Position numbers and translations under genes: made by a program
Notes under the pieces: model-generated
What the model saw: the letters and a program-made list of their open reading frames with translations, nothing else
Told to the model about the DNA's origin: nothing
Databases searched by the model: none
NCBI RefSeq assembly: GCF_000152805.1
Contig: NZ_CH902578.1
Span: 2,739,428-2,803,427 of the forward strand
Length of the DNA stretch: 64,000 nucleotides
Direction of reading: 5' to 3'
DNA from: Maritimibacter alkaliphilus HTCC2654
GTDB taxonomy: Bacteria > Pseudomonadota > Alphaproteobacteria > Rhodobacterales > Rhodobacteraceae
Part shown: positions 38,047 to 46,394 of the stretch, piece after piece
Numbering within the stretch: the first letter of the stretch is position 1
Layout: every line of letters starts with the position of its first letter

Positions 38047-38445
38047 ATGAAACCAGAAACCATTCACCCCGAGGGCTGGGCGCCCGCTCTGGGCTATGCG
38101 AACGGGATGCTTATGCCGGATGGGACGCTGCACATCGGCGGGCAGATCGGCTGGGACGCGCAAAAGGTTTTCGTCGAGGGCGGCTTTCTCGAACAGATGG
38201 AGCAGGCGCTGGCCAACATCGCCGCCATCGTCCGGGCGGCGGGCGGAGATGTGACCGACGTGGGTCGGCTGACGTGGTTCGTGAAGGACAAGGCGGAATA
38301 CCTCGCCCATCAGCGCGAGATCGGGGCGGCCTATCGTCGCATCTTCGGCAAACATTTCCCCGCCATGTCGCTGGTCGTCGTCAAAGATCTGGTCGAGGAC
38401 GAGGCGCTGGTGGAGATCGAAGCCACGGCATTCGTCGCGCGCTGA
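38047..38445 (+). CDS. RidA-family enamine/imine deaminase
   Basis: 132 residues from the ATG at 38047, preceded by GGAGGAG. YjgF/RidA trimer fold: PALGYANGMLMPDGTLHIGGQIGWDA, FLEQMEQALANIAAIVRAAGG, and a C-terminal VVVKDLVEDEALVEIEATAF (active-site region). Last gene of the operon. RidA proteins hydrolyse enamines and imines to ketones plus ammonia; the product of aminobenzoyl-CoA monooxygenase/reductase is an enamine, so a direct pathway role is likely. Confidence 0.9.
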   Translation: MKPETIHPEGWAPALGYANGMLMPDGTLHIGGQIGWDAQKVFVEGGFLEQMEQALANIAAIVRAAGGDVTDVGRLTWFVKDKAEYLAHQREIGAAYRRIFGKHFPAMSLVVVKDLVEDEALVEIEATAFVAR

Positions 38446-38885
38446 AAGCGAGTCGGTCGCGTTCAATCTGGTTGCCGCTTTAGGGCGGCACACATTCATC
38501 CTGTCGACTGCGATGGGCCGCTTCGGGGTCGCCGGGCGGCGATTCGTGGAGGGCTGAGAGCCCAGCCCTGTAAGGCCTCGCACGCGGGGTGGGTGGCAAT
38601 GAGTCCTGCGTCGTCAACGGCCCACGGGCGTGATGTCTGGCGCCTATTTCTGCGCTGCTAGGCCACGCCTCGAACGGCGACGTCCGTGCCCCCGATCCTA
38701 CCTTCTCACCGACCTTTCCACGGGCGCGTCTTCCACATGCCGTGGCGGCATTCGGCGGATTCTCACCCCCTCAACCAAAACACATTGACACATATCAATG
38801 TATGCATTTCCTATGAGCCTTAAGATTAAGTAAGTGACTAGTTACAAAATTAGCGACCCATCGCGTTGGCCAAGGAGGAAACGCC
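38446..38885. other. 440-base gene-free stretch with an AT-rich promoter island
   Basis: From 38446 to about 38775 the DNA is GC-rich with no supported gene or recognised RNA. From about 38775 to 38870 it turns sharply AT-rich, with TTGACA (38785-38790) inside an inverted repeat and then the AAGGAGG ribosome site of the next gene. The AT-rich part is probably the promoter of the 964-residue protein. Confidence 0.5.
38782..38801. promoter_or_regulatory. Inverted repeat ACATTGA-N6-TCAATGT over a TTGACA -35-like hexamer
   Basis: Perfect 7-base arms (38782-38788, 38795-38801) and a 6-base spacer, about 85 bases upstream of the GTG start at 38886. The -35-like TTGACA overlaps the left arm and spacer. 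No good -10 at 16-18 bases was found, so a regulated or activator-dependent promoter is more likely than a plain one. Confidence 0.45.
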
Positions 38886-41780
38886 GTGACCACATACACA
38901 TCACCCACGCATGTGTTTTCGATTGAAGACCTGACCGCGACATACTCAGGCGTACAGTATCCGGCCTTGACCGGGATGCTCGATACGGCCGGAACCACTG
39001 TCGAGCCATACACCGACAGGGACGGAAACATCCTCTACGCGATCGACAGCGAGTTCGGGTTCTACATCGACGACTTCATCGGTGCGCTTGAAAAGGTGCT
39101 GGACGGCGATTTCGCAGAAGGGTTCGCCGGCAACGCTTTCGATGACGAGGGGAATCAGATCGGTATCGCCCTGCGCGACGCCGAAACCGACGTGTTTCTC
39201 TCCGGCGCGCCCTTCGGAACATGGTCGCTGGGTCTGGGCGGGAACACCGTCAAAGCGTCGACCGAGCATTACGAAACGATGGCCTCGGTCCTGTCGGATC
39301 ATGAATATCCCGGCGATCCGGGTGCGATTGGACCGCTCGACGACGATCTCAAGATGCTGGACATCCGCCCGAGCGAGGTGACGCCGGGCACGTTCGACGT
39401 CGGCCCCCTTAACAACGCCTATATCCACGAGATGATTCAGGCGCTTCAGGCCGCGATGGATTCGGCGGACCCCGGACTCGACACGGTTCTTTCCGACATC
39501 GACTTCGACCGTGACGGCGTTCTCGATACCTATCGCATCACCAAGACCACCGTGAATTTCGACGATGACGGCGACGGTATCGCGGACCCCATCGTGGTCG
39601 GCGCGGTCGATGTCGACAACGACGGCACCATCGACATCGTGGACAGCTTCCTGAACGGCTACGGCGGCGATGCCGACATCGTGGACCTGCTGGAACCCAA
39701 TGAATCCAGCGTGACCTACAACATCGCCTACGGGCAGGATTACTCGGTCACGCTCAAGGATGATGGCAAGCTGCTTTACCGCTGGGGCGAGGCGGTCAAA
39801 CGTCCGAACGATATCCGGCTCGAAGTGGACATGCCGCTGCCCGAGGAATGGACGCGGGACGCCAACAACAACTCGATCATGGACGGTCTAGAAGGCAGCG
39901 GGTTCACGATCACGCGGGCCGAACTGGTCATCACCCACGACATTACGAACAACCCGAACGATCAGGTCCGCCCTGAAGACTATGAGAACGAAGCGGCCAT
40001 CGGTCGGCTCCCGTCCTTCTACATCGTCAAGGATCCGGACGATCCGACCAAACTGCTCTGGGTTTCGCCGCTCGACAGCTTCGATGGGACGGGTGAGCCG
40101 CTTCCGAGCTACTTCATCCTCGATGCCGACGGCAACGTCGACCTCGCCGCGGGCGGCACGGCGGTCTACGACCCCAACGACGTTCTGGTGGGCTACCGCA
40201 ACGAAGATGGCGGCGGCAACCCGGTCGGGACGGTCTTCCGCAGCGATGCGCTTGCCGAAATGAACGCGGCTGCCGGTCTGGATTTCATGACCGAAGACCT
40301 CGAGCACGGTTTCACCGAGGCGTGGTACACCACCACCGACCGCGAGCCGTTCGAATGGTCCTACGATCTGTTCCCGACTGATCCCTACAAGAACGTCTTC
40401 GAAAGCTTCCGCTCGCCCGATGAAGCCGAAGATGCCGGTTTCACGGAAGATGCGCTGGTCTCCGGCCCGCGCTGGCGTTTGACCCCGAACAAGTTCGGGC
40501 AAGATTTGCCGGGGCTGGAAATCCCGCTCGAAGAAAATTCCGAGCCGCCCTACACCCGCGACAACATCAAGTACGACACCGGCGAAGTCATCACGACGAC
40601 CCTGAACCTGCTCGACTGGGAAGGCGACTCGCCCCTTGCCAGCAGCCTCGGCTGGATGAGCATCGACATCGCGACGCTCGACGAGAATGCCGATGGCCTG
40701 ATCGACGAAGGATGGTCGATGGTCAACGGGACGCTTGGGGCGGGGGATGCCGTTCCCACCGATCCGATCCTGACCGCCGTTACGCCCAATGGCGTGACGC
40801 TTGAATCCAGCTTTTTCGACGTTGCCGTCTACATGAAAGGCGACCGTCAGGACGACTCGATCATCTACGATATGGAACTCATCATCGAGTACGAATCCGA
40901 TGCGGGCGACGTCATCGGGGCGGTTCAGAGCGTCGGCGGCGTGAATCATCAGACCCAGACCGTCAGCTATCAGGGCGGCACGACCTTCGACAATCCGGTG
41001 GTCTTCGCCTCGCTCGCCAGCCGCGTGGGCTGGGACATGGTGACGGTTGAATTCACCGACATCTCGGCGACCGGTGCCAGCTTCTACCTTGATGAACCCG
41101 AGGGTTACGATGGCACCCATGCTGCCGAAGAGGTGACGCTGGTCACCTTCGAAGAAGGCGTCTGGGAGCTTGCGGATGGCAGCCTGCTTCAGGTCGGCAC
41201 GACGAACTTCGCCGCCGGAGCGACCGACGCATTCCACCGTGTCACCTTCGAACAGGCTTTCGACGAAGCACCCATCCTGCTGCTTCAGATCCAGTCCGAC
41301 AACGGCGGCGAATGGGAGATCGTCCGCGCCCAGAACATCGGCGCCGATGGTTTCGATTTCGCAGTCGAAGAACGGGAAGCCGCAGACGGGTGGCACACCT
41401 CGGAAGTCGTCGGTTGGGCCGCGCTCGATGCATCGGCGGCAGATGGTGTGATCGACTGGGGCGGCATCGGATCGCAGGCGTTTTCGACCGGCGATACCGT
41501 CTCGCACGAGATCGCGCCTTTCGCTCTGGACGCAGCGGTCGGGGCCGACCCGCTCGTGGCGGCCTTCCTTGCCAGCTACAACGGGGCGGATACGGCCAAT
41601 GTCCGCACCACGGGCGTGACCTTCGACGGTTTGGTCGCCTCGGCCAATTTCAAGATTGACGAAGAAACCAGCCTGGATGCCGAACTCGAACATGCTTTCG
41701 AGGATGTGCACGGCTTTGCCTTCGAGCAGGCCGGATTGCTCACGGGCATGGAATACGTCGACCCGCTGCTCATCACCTGA
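38886..41780 (+). CDS. Large Ca2+-motif protein with C-terminal lectin-like repeats, probably exported
   Basis: 964 residues, very acidic, GTG start with AAGGAGGA 6 bases upstream. No Sec signal peptide. Five D-x-D-x-D-G-like calcium loops are visible near residues 204 (DFDRDGVLD), 226 (DDDGDGIAD), 242 (DVDNDGTID), 325 (DANNNSIMD) and 599 (DENADGLID). From about 680 to 890 two tandem repeats of the H-type-lectin-like kind occur (FDNPVVFASLAS ... DMVTVEFTDISATGASFYL, and FDEAPILLLQIQS ... EIVRAQNIGADGFDFAV). No RTX nonapeptides. Surface or secreted role inferred; family not recognised. Confidence 0.8.
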   Translation: MTTYTSPTHVFSIEDLTATYSGVQYPALTGMLDTAGTTVEPYTDRDGNILYAIDSEFGFYIDDFIGALEKVLDGDFAEGFAGNAFDDEGNQIGIALRDAETDVFLSGAPFGTWSLGLGGNTVKASTEHYETMASVLSDHEYPGDPGAIGPLDDDLKMLDIRPSEVTPGTFDVGPLNNAYIHEMIQALQAAMDSADPGLDTVLSDIDFDRDGVLDTYRITKTTVNFDDDGDGIADPIVVGAVDVDNDGTIDIVDSFLNGYGGDADIVDLLEPNESSVTYNIAYGQDYSVTLKDDGKLLYRWGEAVKRPNDIRLEVDMPLPEEWTRDANNNSIMDGLEGSGFTITRAELVITHDITNNPNDQVRPEDYENEAAIGRLPSFYIVKDPDDPTKLLWVSPLDSFDGTGEPLPSYFILDADGNVDLAAGGTAVYDPNDVLVGYRNEDGGGNPVGTVFRSDALAEMNAAAGLDFMTEDLEHGFTEAWYTTTDREPFEWSYDLFPTDPYKNVFESFRSPDEAEDAGFTEDALVSGPRWRLTPNKFGQDLPGLEIPLEENSEPPYTRDNIKYDTGEVITTTLNLLDWEGDSPLASSLGWMSIDIATLDENADGLIDEGWSMVNGTLGAGDAVPTDPILTAVTPNGVTLESSFFDVAVYMKGDRQDDSIIYDMELIIEYESDAGDVIGAVQSVGGVNHQTQTVSYQGGTTFDNPVVFASLASRVGWDMVTVEFTDISATGASFYLDEPEGYDGTHAAEEVTLVTFEEGVWELADGSLLQVGTTNFAAGATDAFHRVTFEQAFDEAPILLLQIQSDNGGEWEIVRAQNIGADGFDFAVEEREAADGWHTSEVVGWAALDASAADGVIDWGGIGSQAFSTGDTVSHEIAPFALDAAVGADPLVAAFLASYNGADTANVRTTGVTFDGLVASANFKIDEETSLDAELEHAFEDVHGFAFEQAGLLTGMEYVDPLLIT

Positions 41781-41802
41781 CGCAGGCGCGTGACACACAA
41801 GA

Positions 41803-41828
41803 TCGGGCGGCCCGTCGTGGCCGCCCGA
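41803..41828 (+). terminator. Hairpin after the 964-residue protein gene
   Basis: Perfect 10-base stem TCGGGCGGCC / GGCCGCCCGA with loop CGTCGT, 22 bases after the stop. No T-run follows, so it may be a weak terminator or mRNA-stabilising structure. Confidence 0.5.
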
Positions 41829-41880
41829 AGGTGTCCTGAACTGGGCACTGAGATCAGGAATAATTCGAAAGGCCAGACAC

Positions 41881-42318
41881 GTGAGACTTGTAACAACCGC
41901 CGCCCTCGGCATGACCATTCTGACCGTCGCCTGCACGGAACAGACCCCCCGCGTGAGCTACTCCGAGCCGATCTTCAACAAGTTCGGCGAACCGTCCTGC
42001 CGCCCGCCTGATGTGCCGATCGGCGGGATTTACACTGCCGCCATGCCCATCTGCGATTCCCGGTCCGTGGCCGTCATCCCAGCCGGCACCCGGACCGCGA
42101 CCGCGCCCACAGGCACCGCCACGCCACCCGCCACGGACGACGATGGGTCTGAGACCACGACGGACACGACGGACGGCACCGACCCCACTGACGATCCCAC
42201 GGACCCGACGACGGGTGGAAGTGGCACGCAGAACCAGAACACTCAGGCGACTCAGAACTCGAACCGCAACACGTCGAGCACGCGAAACCAGTCGCAATCA
42301 AGCAGCGGGAACCCGTAA
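41881..42318 (+). CDS. Putative lipoprotein with Thr/Asp and Asn/Ser/Gln-rich tail
   Basis: 145 residues from a GTG start. The signal MRLVTTAALGMTILTVAC ends in a weak lipobox (TVAC, Cys18; Thr at -3 is unusual). A short region with two Cys (SCRPPDVPIGG, MPICDSR) precedes a low-complexity tail rich in Thr, Asp, Pro, then Asn, Gln and Ser. It follows the calcium-motif protein by 100 bases and may be part of the same surface system. No family recognised. Confidence 0.6.
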   Translation: MRLVTTAALGMTILTVACTEQTPRVSYSEPIFNKFGEPSCRPPDVPIGGIYTAAMPICDSRSVAVIPAGTRTATAPTGTATPPATDDDGSETTTDTTDGTDPTDDPTDPTTGGSGTQNQNTQATQNSNRNTSSTRNQSQSSSGNP

Positions 42319-42580
42319 CGGCTAGCCGGTTCCCGAACGCAACGGGTCATTGCGGCTGACGTTTGCCGCGAGGCGCAGTCCATCTGGGACCAGCGACCTG
42401 TCTGGTGCGCCGAGCGGCCTGTGGGCACTCATGTGACGTGGTGTGAGTGTATTTGCGCGGCAATCAGCTAGCGCGGAGACGGTTCGGCCCCGCAGGCTCA
42501 GACCGCCAGCACAACGCGATCCTTGATTCCTGCGTTTCAAAGCGAAGCGCCAGATAGATCAACGGATTTCTTAGGAGAAA

Positions 42581-42667
42581 TGGTGCCCAGGAGAGGACTC
42601 GAACCTCCACGTCCATACAGACACCAGCACCTGAAGCTGGCGCGTCTACCAATTCCGCCACCTGGGC
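42581..42667 (-). tRNA. tRNA-Leu(CAG)
   Basis: Reads on the minus strand as GCCCAGGTGGCGGAATTGGT at the 5' end and CCTGGGCACCA at the 3' end, with the CCA encoded. The acceptor stem GCCCAGG/CCTGGGC pairs fully. Anticodon loop TTCAGGT gives anticodon CAG (42631-42633 on the plus strand as CTG). The long variable arm (TGTCTGTATGGACG) and GGTTCGAGTCC T-loop are those of a class II tRNA-Leu. Confidence 0.96.
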
Positions 42668-42798
42668 ACAGGTGCGTGGAGCCGCGATGTAAGGCCCCGC
42701 GCAAACAGTGTCAACGGGATTCGCACACTTTCAATTCGCCTTGTTCCGGTTGACGCCGGGGGCTATGCAGGAACCCGTATTTACGAAGGAGATCGGGC

Positions 42799-43779
42799 AT
42801 GTCGAAACTCGTGACCATCTACGGCGGTTCCGGCTTTGCGGGGCGCTATATCGCGCGGCGCATGGCCAAGGCAGGGTGGCGCGTTCGCGTTGCGGTGCGC
42901 CGACCGAACGAGGCGATCTTCGTGAAGCCCTATGGCACGGTCGGGCAGGTCGCTCCGATCCTGTGCAACATCCGCGACGATAATTCGGTGGCCGAAGCGA
43001 TGACGGGCGCGGATGCGGTCGTGAACTGCGTGGGCACCTTCGACAAAGGCGGCAAGAACAATTTCGGCGCTGTGCAGGACGAGGGCGCCACGCGGATCGC
43101 GCGGCTGGCCGCCGAAAAGGGGATTGGGACGCTCGTCCACCTTTCCGCCATCGGCGCGGACACGGAGGGCGACAGCCTGTATGCGCAGTCCAAGGGGCGT
43201 GGCGAGGCGGGTATACTCGAACATTTCCCCAACGCGGTGATCCTGCGCCCTTCGGTGATGTTCGGGCCCGAAGACAACTTCTTCAATCGGTTCGCGGGTA
43301 TGACCCGCATGGGGCCGGTGCTTCCCATCGTCGGCGGCCAAACCCGGTTCCAGCCGGTGTTCGTCGATGACGTGGCCGCGGCCGCCGAAAAGGCGGTCAA
43401 GGGCGAGGCCGCACCGGGGATCTATGAGCTTGGCGGGCCGGACGTGCAGACCTTCCGCGAATTGATGCAGGATATGCTGACCGTCATTCAACGCCGCCGC
43501 ATGATCGTGAATATTCCGTTCTGGATCGCGGGCGTGATGGGGACCGTTTTCGACGCCGGCTCCGCGATGACCGGGGGGCTCGTATCGGCGCCGCTTACGC
43601 GCGATCAGGTGACGTCGCTCAGGTCCGACAACGCGGTCGCCGAGGGCGGGAAAACCTTTGCCGATCTGGGCATCACGCCGACCGCGATGGAGGTGGTGCT
43701 GCCGCAATACCTGTGGCGTTTCCGCCAGACCGGGCAATATGCCGACATCACCGCCTCGGCGCGCAATCTGCGAACCTGA
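42799..43779 (+). CDS. Complex I NDUFA9-like NAD(P)-binding protein
   Basis: 326-residue atypical SDR: N-terminal VTIYGGSGFAGRYIARRM cofactor loop, ADAVVNCVGTFD, LSAIGADTEGDSLYAQSKGRGE and FQPVFVDDVAAAAEKAV. This is the NDUFA9 accessory-subunit pattern found in alphaproteobacterial complex I. Cytoplasmic, no membrane span. GAAGGAG lies shortly before the ATG. Function of bacterial homologs is inferred from the mitochondrial subunit. Confidence 0.88.
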   Translation: MSKLVTIYGGSGFAGRYIARRMAKAGWRVRVAVRRPNEAIFVKPYGTVGQVAPILCNIRDDNSVAEAMTGADAVVNCVGTFDKGGKNNFGAVQDEGATRIARLAAEKGIGTLVHLSAIGADTEGDSLYAQSKGRGEAGILEHFPNAVILRPSVMFGPEDNFFNRFAGMTRMGPVLPIVGGQTRFQPVFVDDVAAAAEKAVKGEAAPGIYELGGPDVQTFRELMQDMLTVIQRRRMIVNIPFWIAGVMGTVFDAGSAMTGGLVSAPLTRDQVTSLRSDNAVAEGGKTFADLGITPTAMEVVLPQYLWRFRQTGQYADITASARNLRT

Positions 43780-43801
43780 ACGCGCGGGACTTTGAACGCA
43801 G

Positions 43802-43827
43802 GGCCGATCCGAAAGGGTCGGCCTTTT
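43802..43827 (+). terminator. Rho-independent terminator between the NDUFA9-like gene and uppP
   Basis: Nine-pair stem GGCCGATCC / GGGTCGGCC (one G-T pair) closed by a GAAA tetraloop and followed by TTTT. It lies 22 bases after the NDUFA9-like stop and just before the convergent uppP stop. Confidence 0.8.
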
Positions 43828-43831
43828 CGGT

Positions 43832-44635
43832 TCAGGTATAGGCGATGACGAGCAGAACGATCCCGAGGATCACGCGGTAGACCACATATGGCGTGAAGCT
43901 GACAGATTTCAGAAGCCGCATCATCAACGACAGGGCGAGCAGGGCGGCGACGAATGCCATGGCGGCGGCGATGGCCCCGTCCCGCAGAACCGCCCAGTCG
44001 GCTTCCGACGCGGCTTCCACGCCCAGAAGAAGACCGGAGGCCATGATGGTCGGGATCGACATCAGCATGGCGAGCCGGGTGCCGTCCTCGCGCTTGTAAC
44101 CCAGCGCTCGCGCGCCCGAAATCGTGGCGCCGGAGCGGGAGGTGCCGGGGATCAGGGCGAGCGCCTGCCACAGCCCCATGACGATCGCATCGCGCAAGGT
44201 CCAGTCCGCGTCGGTCTTTGTTTCGGCGCCTTTCTGGTCGACCCAGAAAAGCACGAGGCCGAAGATCAGCATCGTCCAGCCGATGACCGTGATCGACCGC
44301 ATCGCGTCGGACAGCCCGGTGACGCTCAGGATCAGGCCGAGAGCGAGAACGGGGATCGTGGCGATCAGCAGGAGGAAGGCGAGGCGCGATCCCTTGGTGT
44401 CGATCCGGCCCGTCAACATCCGGGGGATGCCGAAAAGCCCCTCCCGCACGTCGGACCAGAAGTAGAGAACGACGGCGCCGAGCGTGCCCACGTGGACCGC
44501 GACGTCGATGACCTGACCCTGATCCTCGAGCCCGGTGAGATTCGGCAGAAGAATCAGGTGACCGGAGGAGGAAACCGGAAGAAACTCGGTAAGTCCCTGA
44601 ATGACAGCGACAATAAACAGGTGGAAGAGCGACAT
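43832..44635 (-). CDS. uppP: Undecaprenyl-diphosphatase (BacA family)
   Basis: Polytopic membrane protein of 267 residues recycling undecaprenyl diphosphate to the monophosphate carrier for peptidoglycan. Active-site motifs: GLTEFLPVSSSGHLIL near the N terminus and LIPGTSRSGATISGA in the middle. About eight hydrophobic helices. Convergent with the NDUFA9-like gene. Confidence 0.96.
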   Translation of the reverse strand: MSLFHLFIVAVIQGLTEFLPVSSSGHLILLPNLTGLEDQGQVIDVAVHVGTLGAVVLYFWSDVREGLFGIPRMLTGRIDTKGSRLAFLLLIATIPVLALGLILSVTGLSDAMRSITVIGWTMLIFGLVLFWVDQKGAETKTDADWTLRDAIVMGLWQALALIPGTSRSGATISGARALGYKREDGTRLAMLMSIPTIMASGLLLGVEAASEADWAVLRDGAIAAAMAFVAALLALSLMMRLLKSVSFTPYVVYRVILGIVLLVIAYT

Positions 44636-44847
44636 GCCTGCTGCCTCGGGTTTGGAAGTTGCCCAAAGCTAACCATTTGGAAAGTAATGGAAAGCGGAAA
44701 TATAGGTCAGCATAAGTTACTTAAAAATTCTCCAAACGGTCAGAAAAACACGCTACCTTGGGCGATATGATCGTTTTTAGGTCAGCAATTATGCCTTTTC
44801 TTTTTCGGAAACCCTGCTAGATAGGCGGCTCGAAGACGGAGGACGTG

Positions 44848-46284
44848 ATGGCCAAGCAGCCGATGTTGAAATTCGTGACTGTTCAGCGAGACATGCCCGA
44901 AAAGCGTGGCGCAGAACTACGTCGTGAAGACTTTCACGAGATTTATGCAGAGTTCGCGGATGCGAAGGCAGCCGAGCAATCGGCGCGGTGCAGCCAGTGC
45001 GGTGTGCCGTACTGCCAAAGCCACTGCCCGCTTCACAACAATATCCCCGACTGGCTGCGCATGACCGCGACCGGGCGGCTCAAGGAAGCCTACGAGATTT
45101 CGCAGGCGACCAACACCTTCCCGGAAATCTGCGGTCGCATCTGCCCGCAGGATCGTCTGTGCGAAGGCAACTGCGTGATCGAGCAGTCGGGCCACGGCAC
45201 CGTCACCATCGGTGCGGTCGAGAAATACATCACCGACACGGCGTTTGAAAAAGGCTGGGTCGAAGACATCAAGCCCGCCGCCGAGCGCGGCGAGAGCGTC
45301 GGAATCATCGGGGCAGGCCCCGGCGGTCTTGCCGCCGCCGACCGTCTGCGCCGTGCGGGCGTGCAGGTCACCGTCTATGACCGTTACGACCGCTCCGGCG
45401 GGCTGCTGACCTACGGCATTCCCGGCTTCAAGCTGGAAAAAGACATCGTCATCCGCCGCAACGAGCAGCTTGAAAAGGGCGGTGTGGAGTTCATGATGAA
45501 CTGCAACGTCGGCGAGGACATCAGCTTTGCCGAGCTGCGCGAGAAACATGATGCCGTGCTCATCGCCACGGGTGTCTACAAGACCCGCGATCTGTCCGGC
45601 CCCGGCGCGGGCAGCGCGGGAATCGTGCGCGCCATCGACTATCTCACCGCGTCGAACAAGGCGTCCTTCGGTGACGAGGTTGCCGAGCACAAGGACGGCT
45701 CGCTTTGGGCCGAGGGCAAGAAGGTCGTCGTGATCGGCGGTGGCGATACCGCCATGGACTGCGTGCGCACCGCGATCCGTCAGGGTGCCACGAGCGTCAA
45801 ATGCCTTTATCGCCGCGACCGCGACAACATGCCCGGCTCGCAGCGTGAGGTTGCCAATGCCGAGGAAGAAGGCGTCGAATTCGTCTGGCTTTCGAACCCG
45901 AAAGGGTTCCATGGCGACCCGGTGACGGGTGTCGTGGTGCAGCGGATGCGGTTGGGTCAGCCCGACGCCACCGGCCGCCGCTCGCCCGAGGCGATCGAAG
46001 GCGCGGAATATGTCGAAGAGGCCGATCTGGTCATCAAGGCGCTGGGTTTCGAGCCCGAGGATCTGCCGACGCTCTGGGATCAGCCGGAACTTCCGGTGAC
46101 CCGCTGGGGGACGATCAAGGCCGATTTCCGCACCGGCGCGACCGACATGGATGGGGTCTACGCGGTGGGCGACATCGTGCGCGGTGCCTCGCTCGTCGTG
46201 TGGGCGATCAAGGACGGCCGCGACGCCGCCGACGCAATGCTCAAGCGGTTCAACGCCGCGGCGGCAAGCGTCGCTGCGGAGTGA
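44848..46284 (+). CDS. gltD: Glutamate synthase (NADPH) small subunit
   Basis: 478 residues from the ATG at 44848 (GGAGG 5 bases upstream; an in-frame GTG at 44845 is too close to it). N-terminal Fe-S region CSQCGVPYCQSHCPLHNNIPDWL and CGRICPQDRLCEGNC, FAD fold GIIGAGPGGLAAADRL and NADPH fold VVVIGGGDTAMDC. It oxidises NADPH and passes electrons to GltB. Confidence 0.97.
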   Translation: MAKQPMLKFVTVQRDMPEKRGAELRREDFHEIYAEFADAKAAEQSARCSQCGVPYCQSHCPLHNNIPDWLRMTATGRLKEAYEISQATNTFPEICGRICPQDRLCEGNCVIEQSGHGTVTIGAVEKYITDTAFEKGWVEDIKPAAERGESVGIIGAGPGGLAAADRLRRAGVQVTVYDRYDRSGGLLTYGIPGFKLEKDIVIRRNEQLEKGGVEFMMNCNVGEDISFAELREKHDAVLIATGVYKTRDLSGPGAGSAGIVRAIDYLTASNKASFGDEVAEHKDGSLWAEGKKVVVIGGGDTAMDCVRTAIRQGATSVKCLYRRDRDNMPGSQREVANAEEEGVEFVWLSNPKGFHGDPVTGVVVQRMRLGQPDATGRRSPEAIEGAEYVEEADLVIKALGFEPEDLPTLWDQPELPVTRWGTIKADFRTGATDMDGVYAVGDIVRGASLVVWAIKDGRDAADAMLKRFNAAAASVAAE

Positions 46285-46394
46285 GGAACGGCGTGCACAG
46301 CGGGTAAGACGCCGTGCACAGGGACGAAACACGGCACTTCGGGAATGTCAGCGCACCTGACCCGGTCAAAGCCAAAGGTAAAGGAGGGGTTTAG

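Noticed and set aside
38540..38640. Possible TPP or other riboswitch (GGGCTGAGAGCCC, then GTAAGGCC)
   Set aside because: CTGAGA is present, but the second conserved TPP element and the needed helix order are absent, and no thiamine gene follows.
38886..41780. RTX toxin or serralysin-type protein
   Set aside because: No GGxGxDxUx nonapeptides; the Asp-rich loops are isolated EF-hand or dockerin-like motifs.
39888..41936. A 682-codon minus-strand frame across the calcium-motif protein gene
   Set aside because: The plus-strand product has ordered calcium and lectin-like motifs and a strong ribosome site; the minus frame has neither.
46285..46330. Direct repeat of CGTGCACAG in the gltD to secreted-gene gap
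   Set aside because: Two copies only, about 20 bases apart, with no symmetry relative to a promoter; probably chance.
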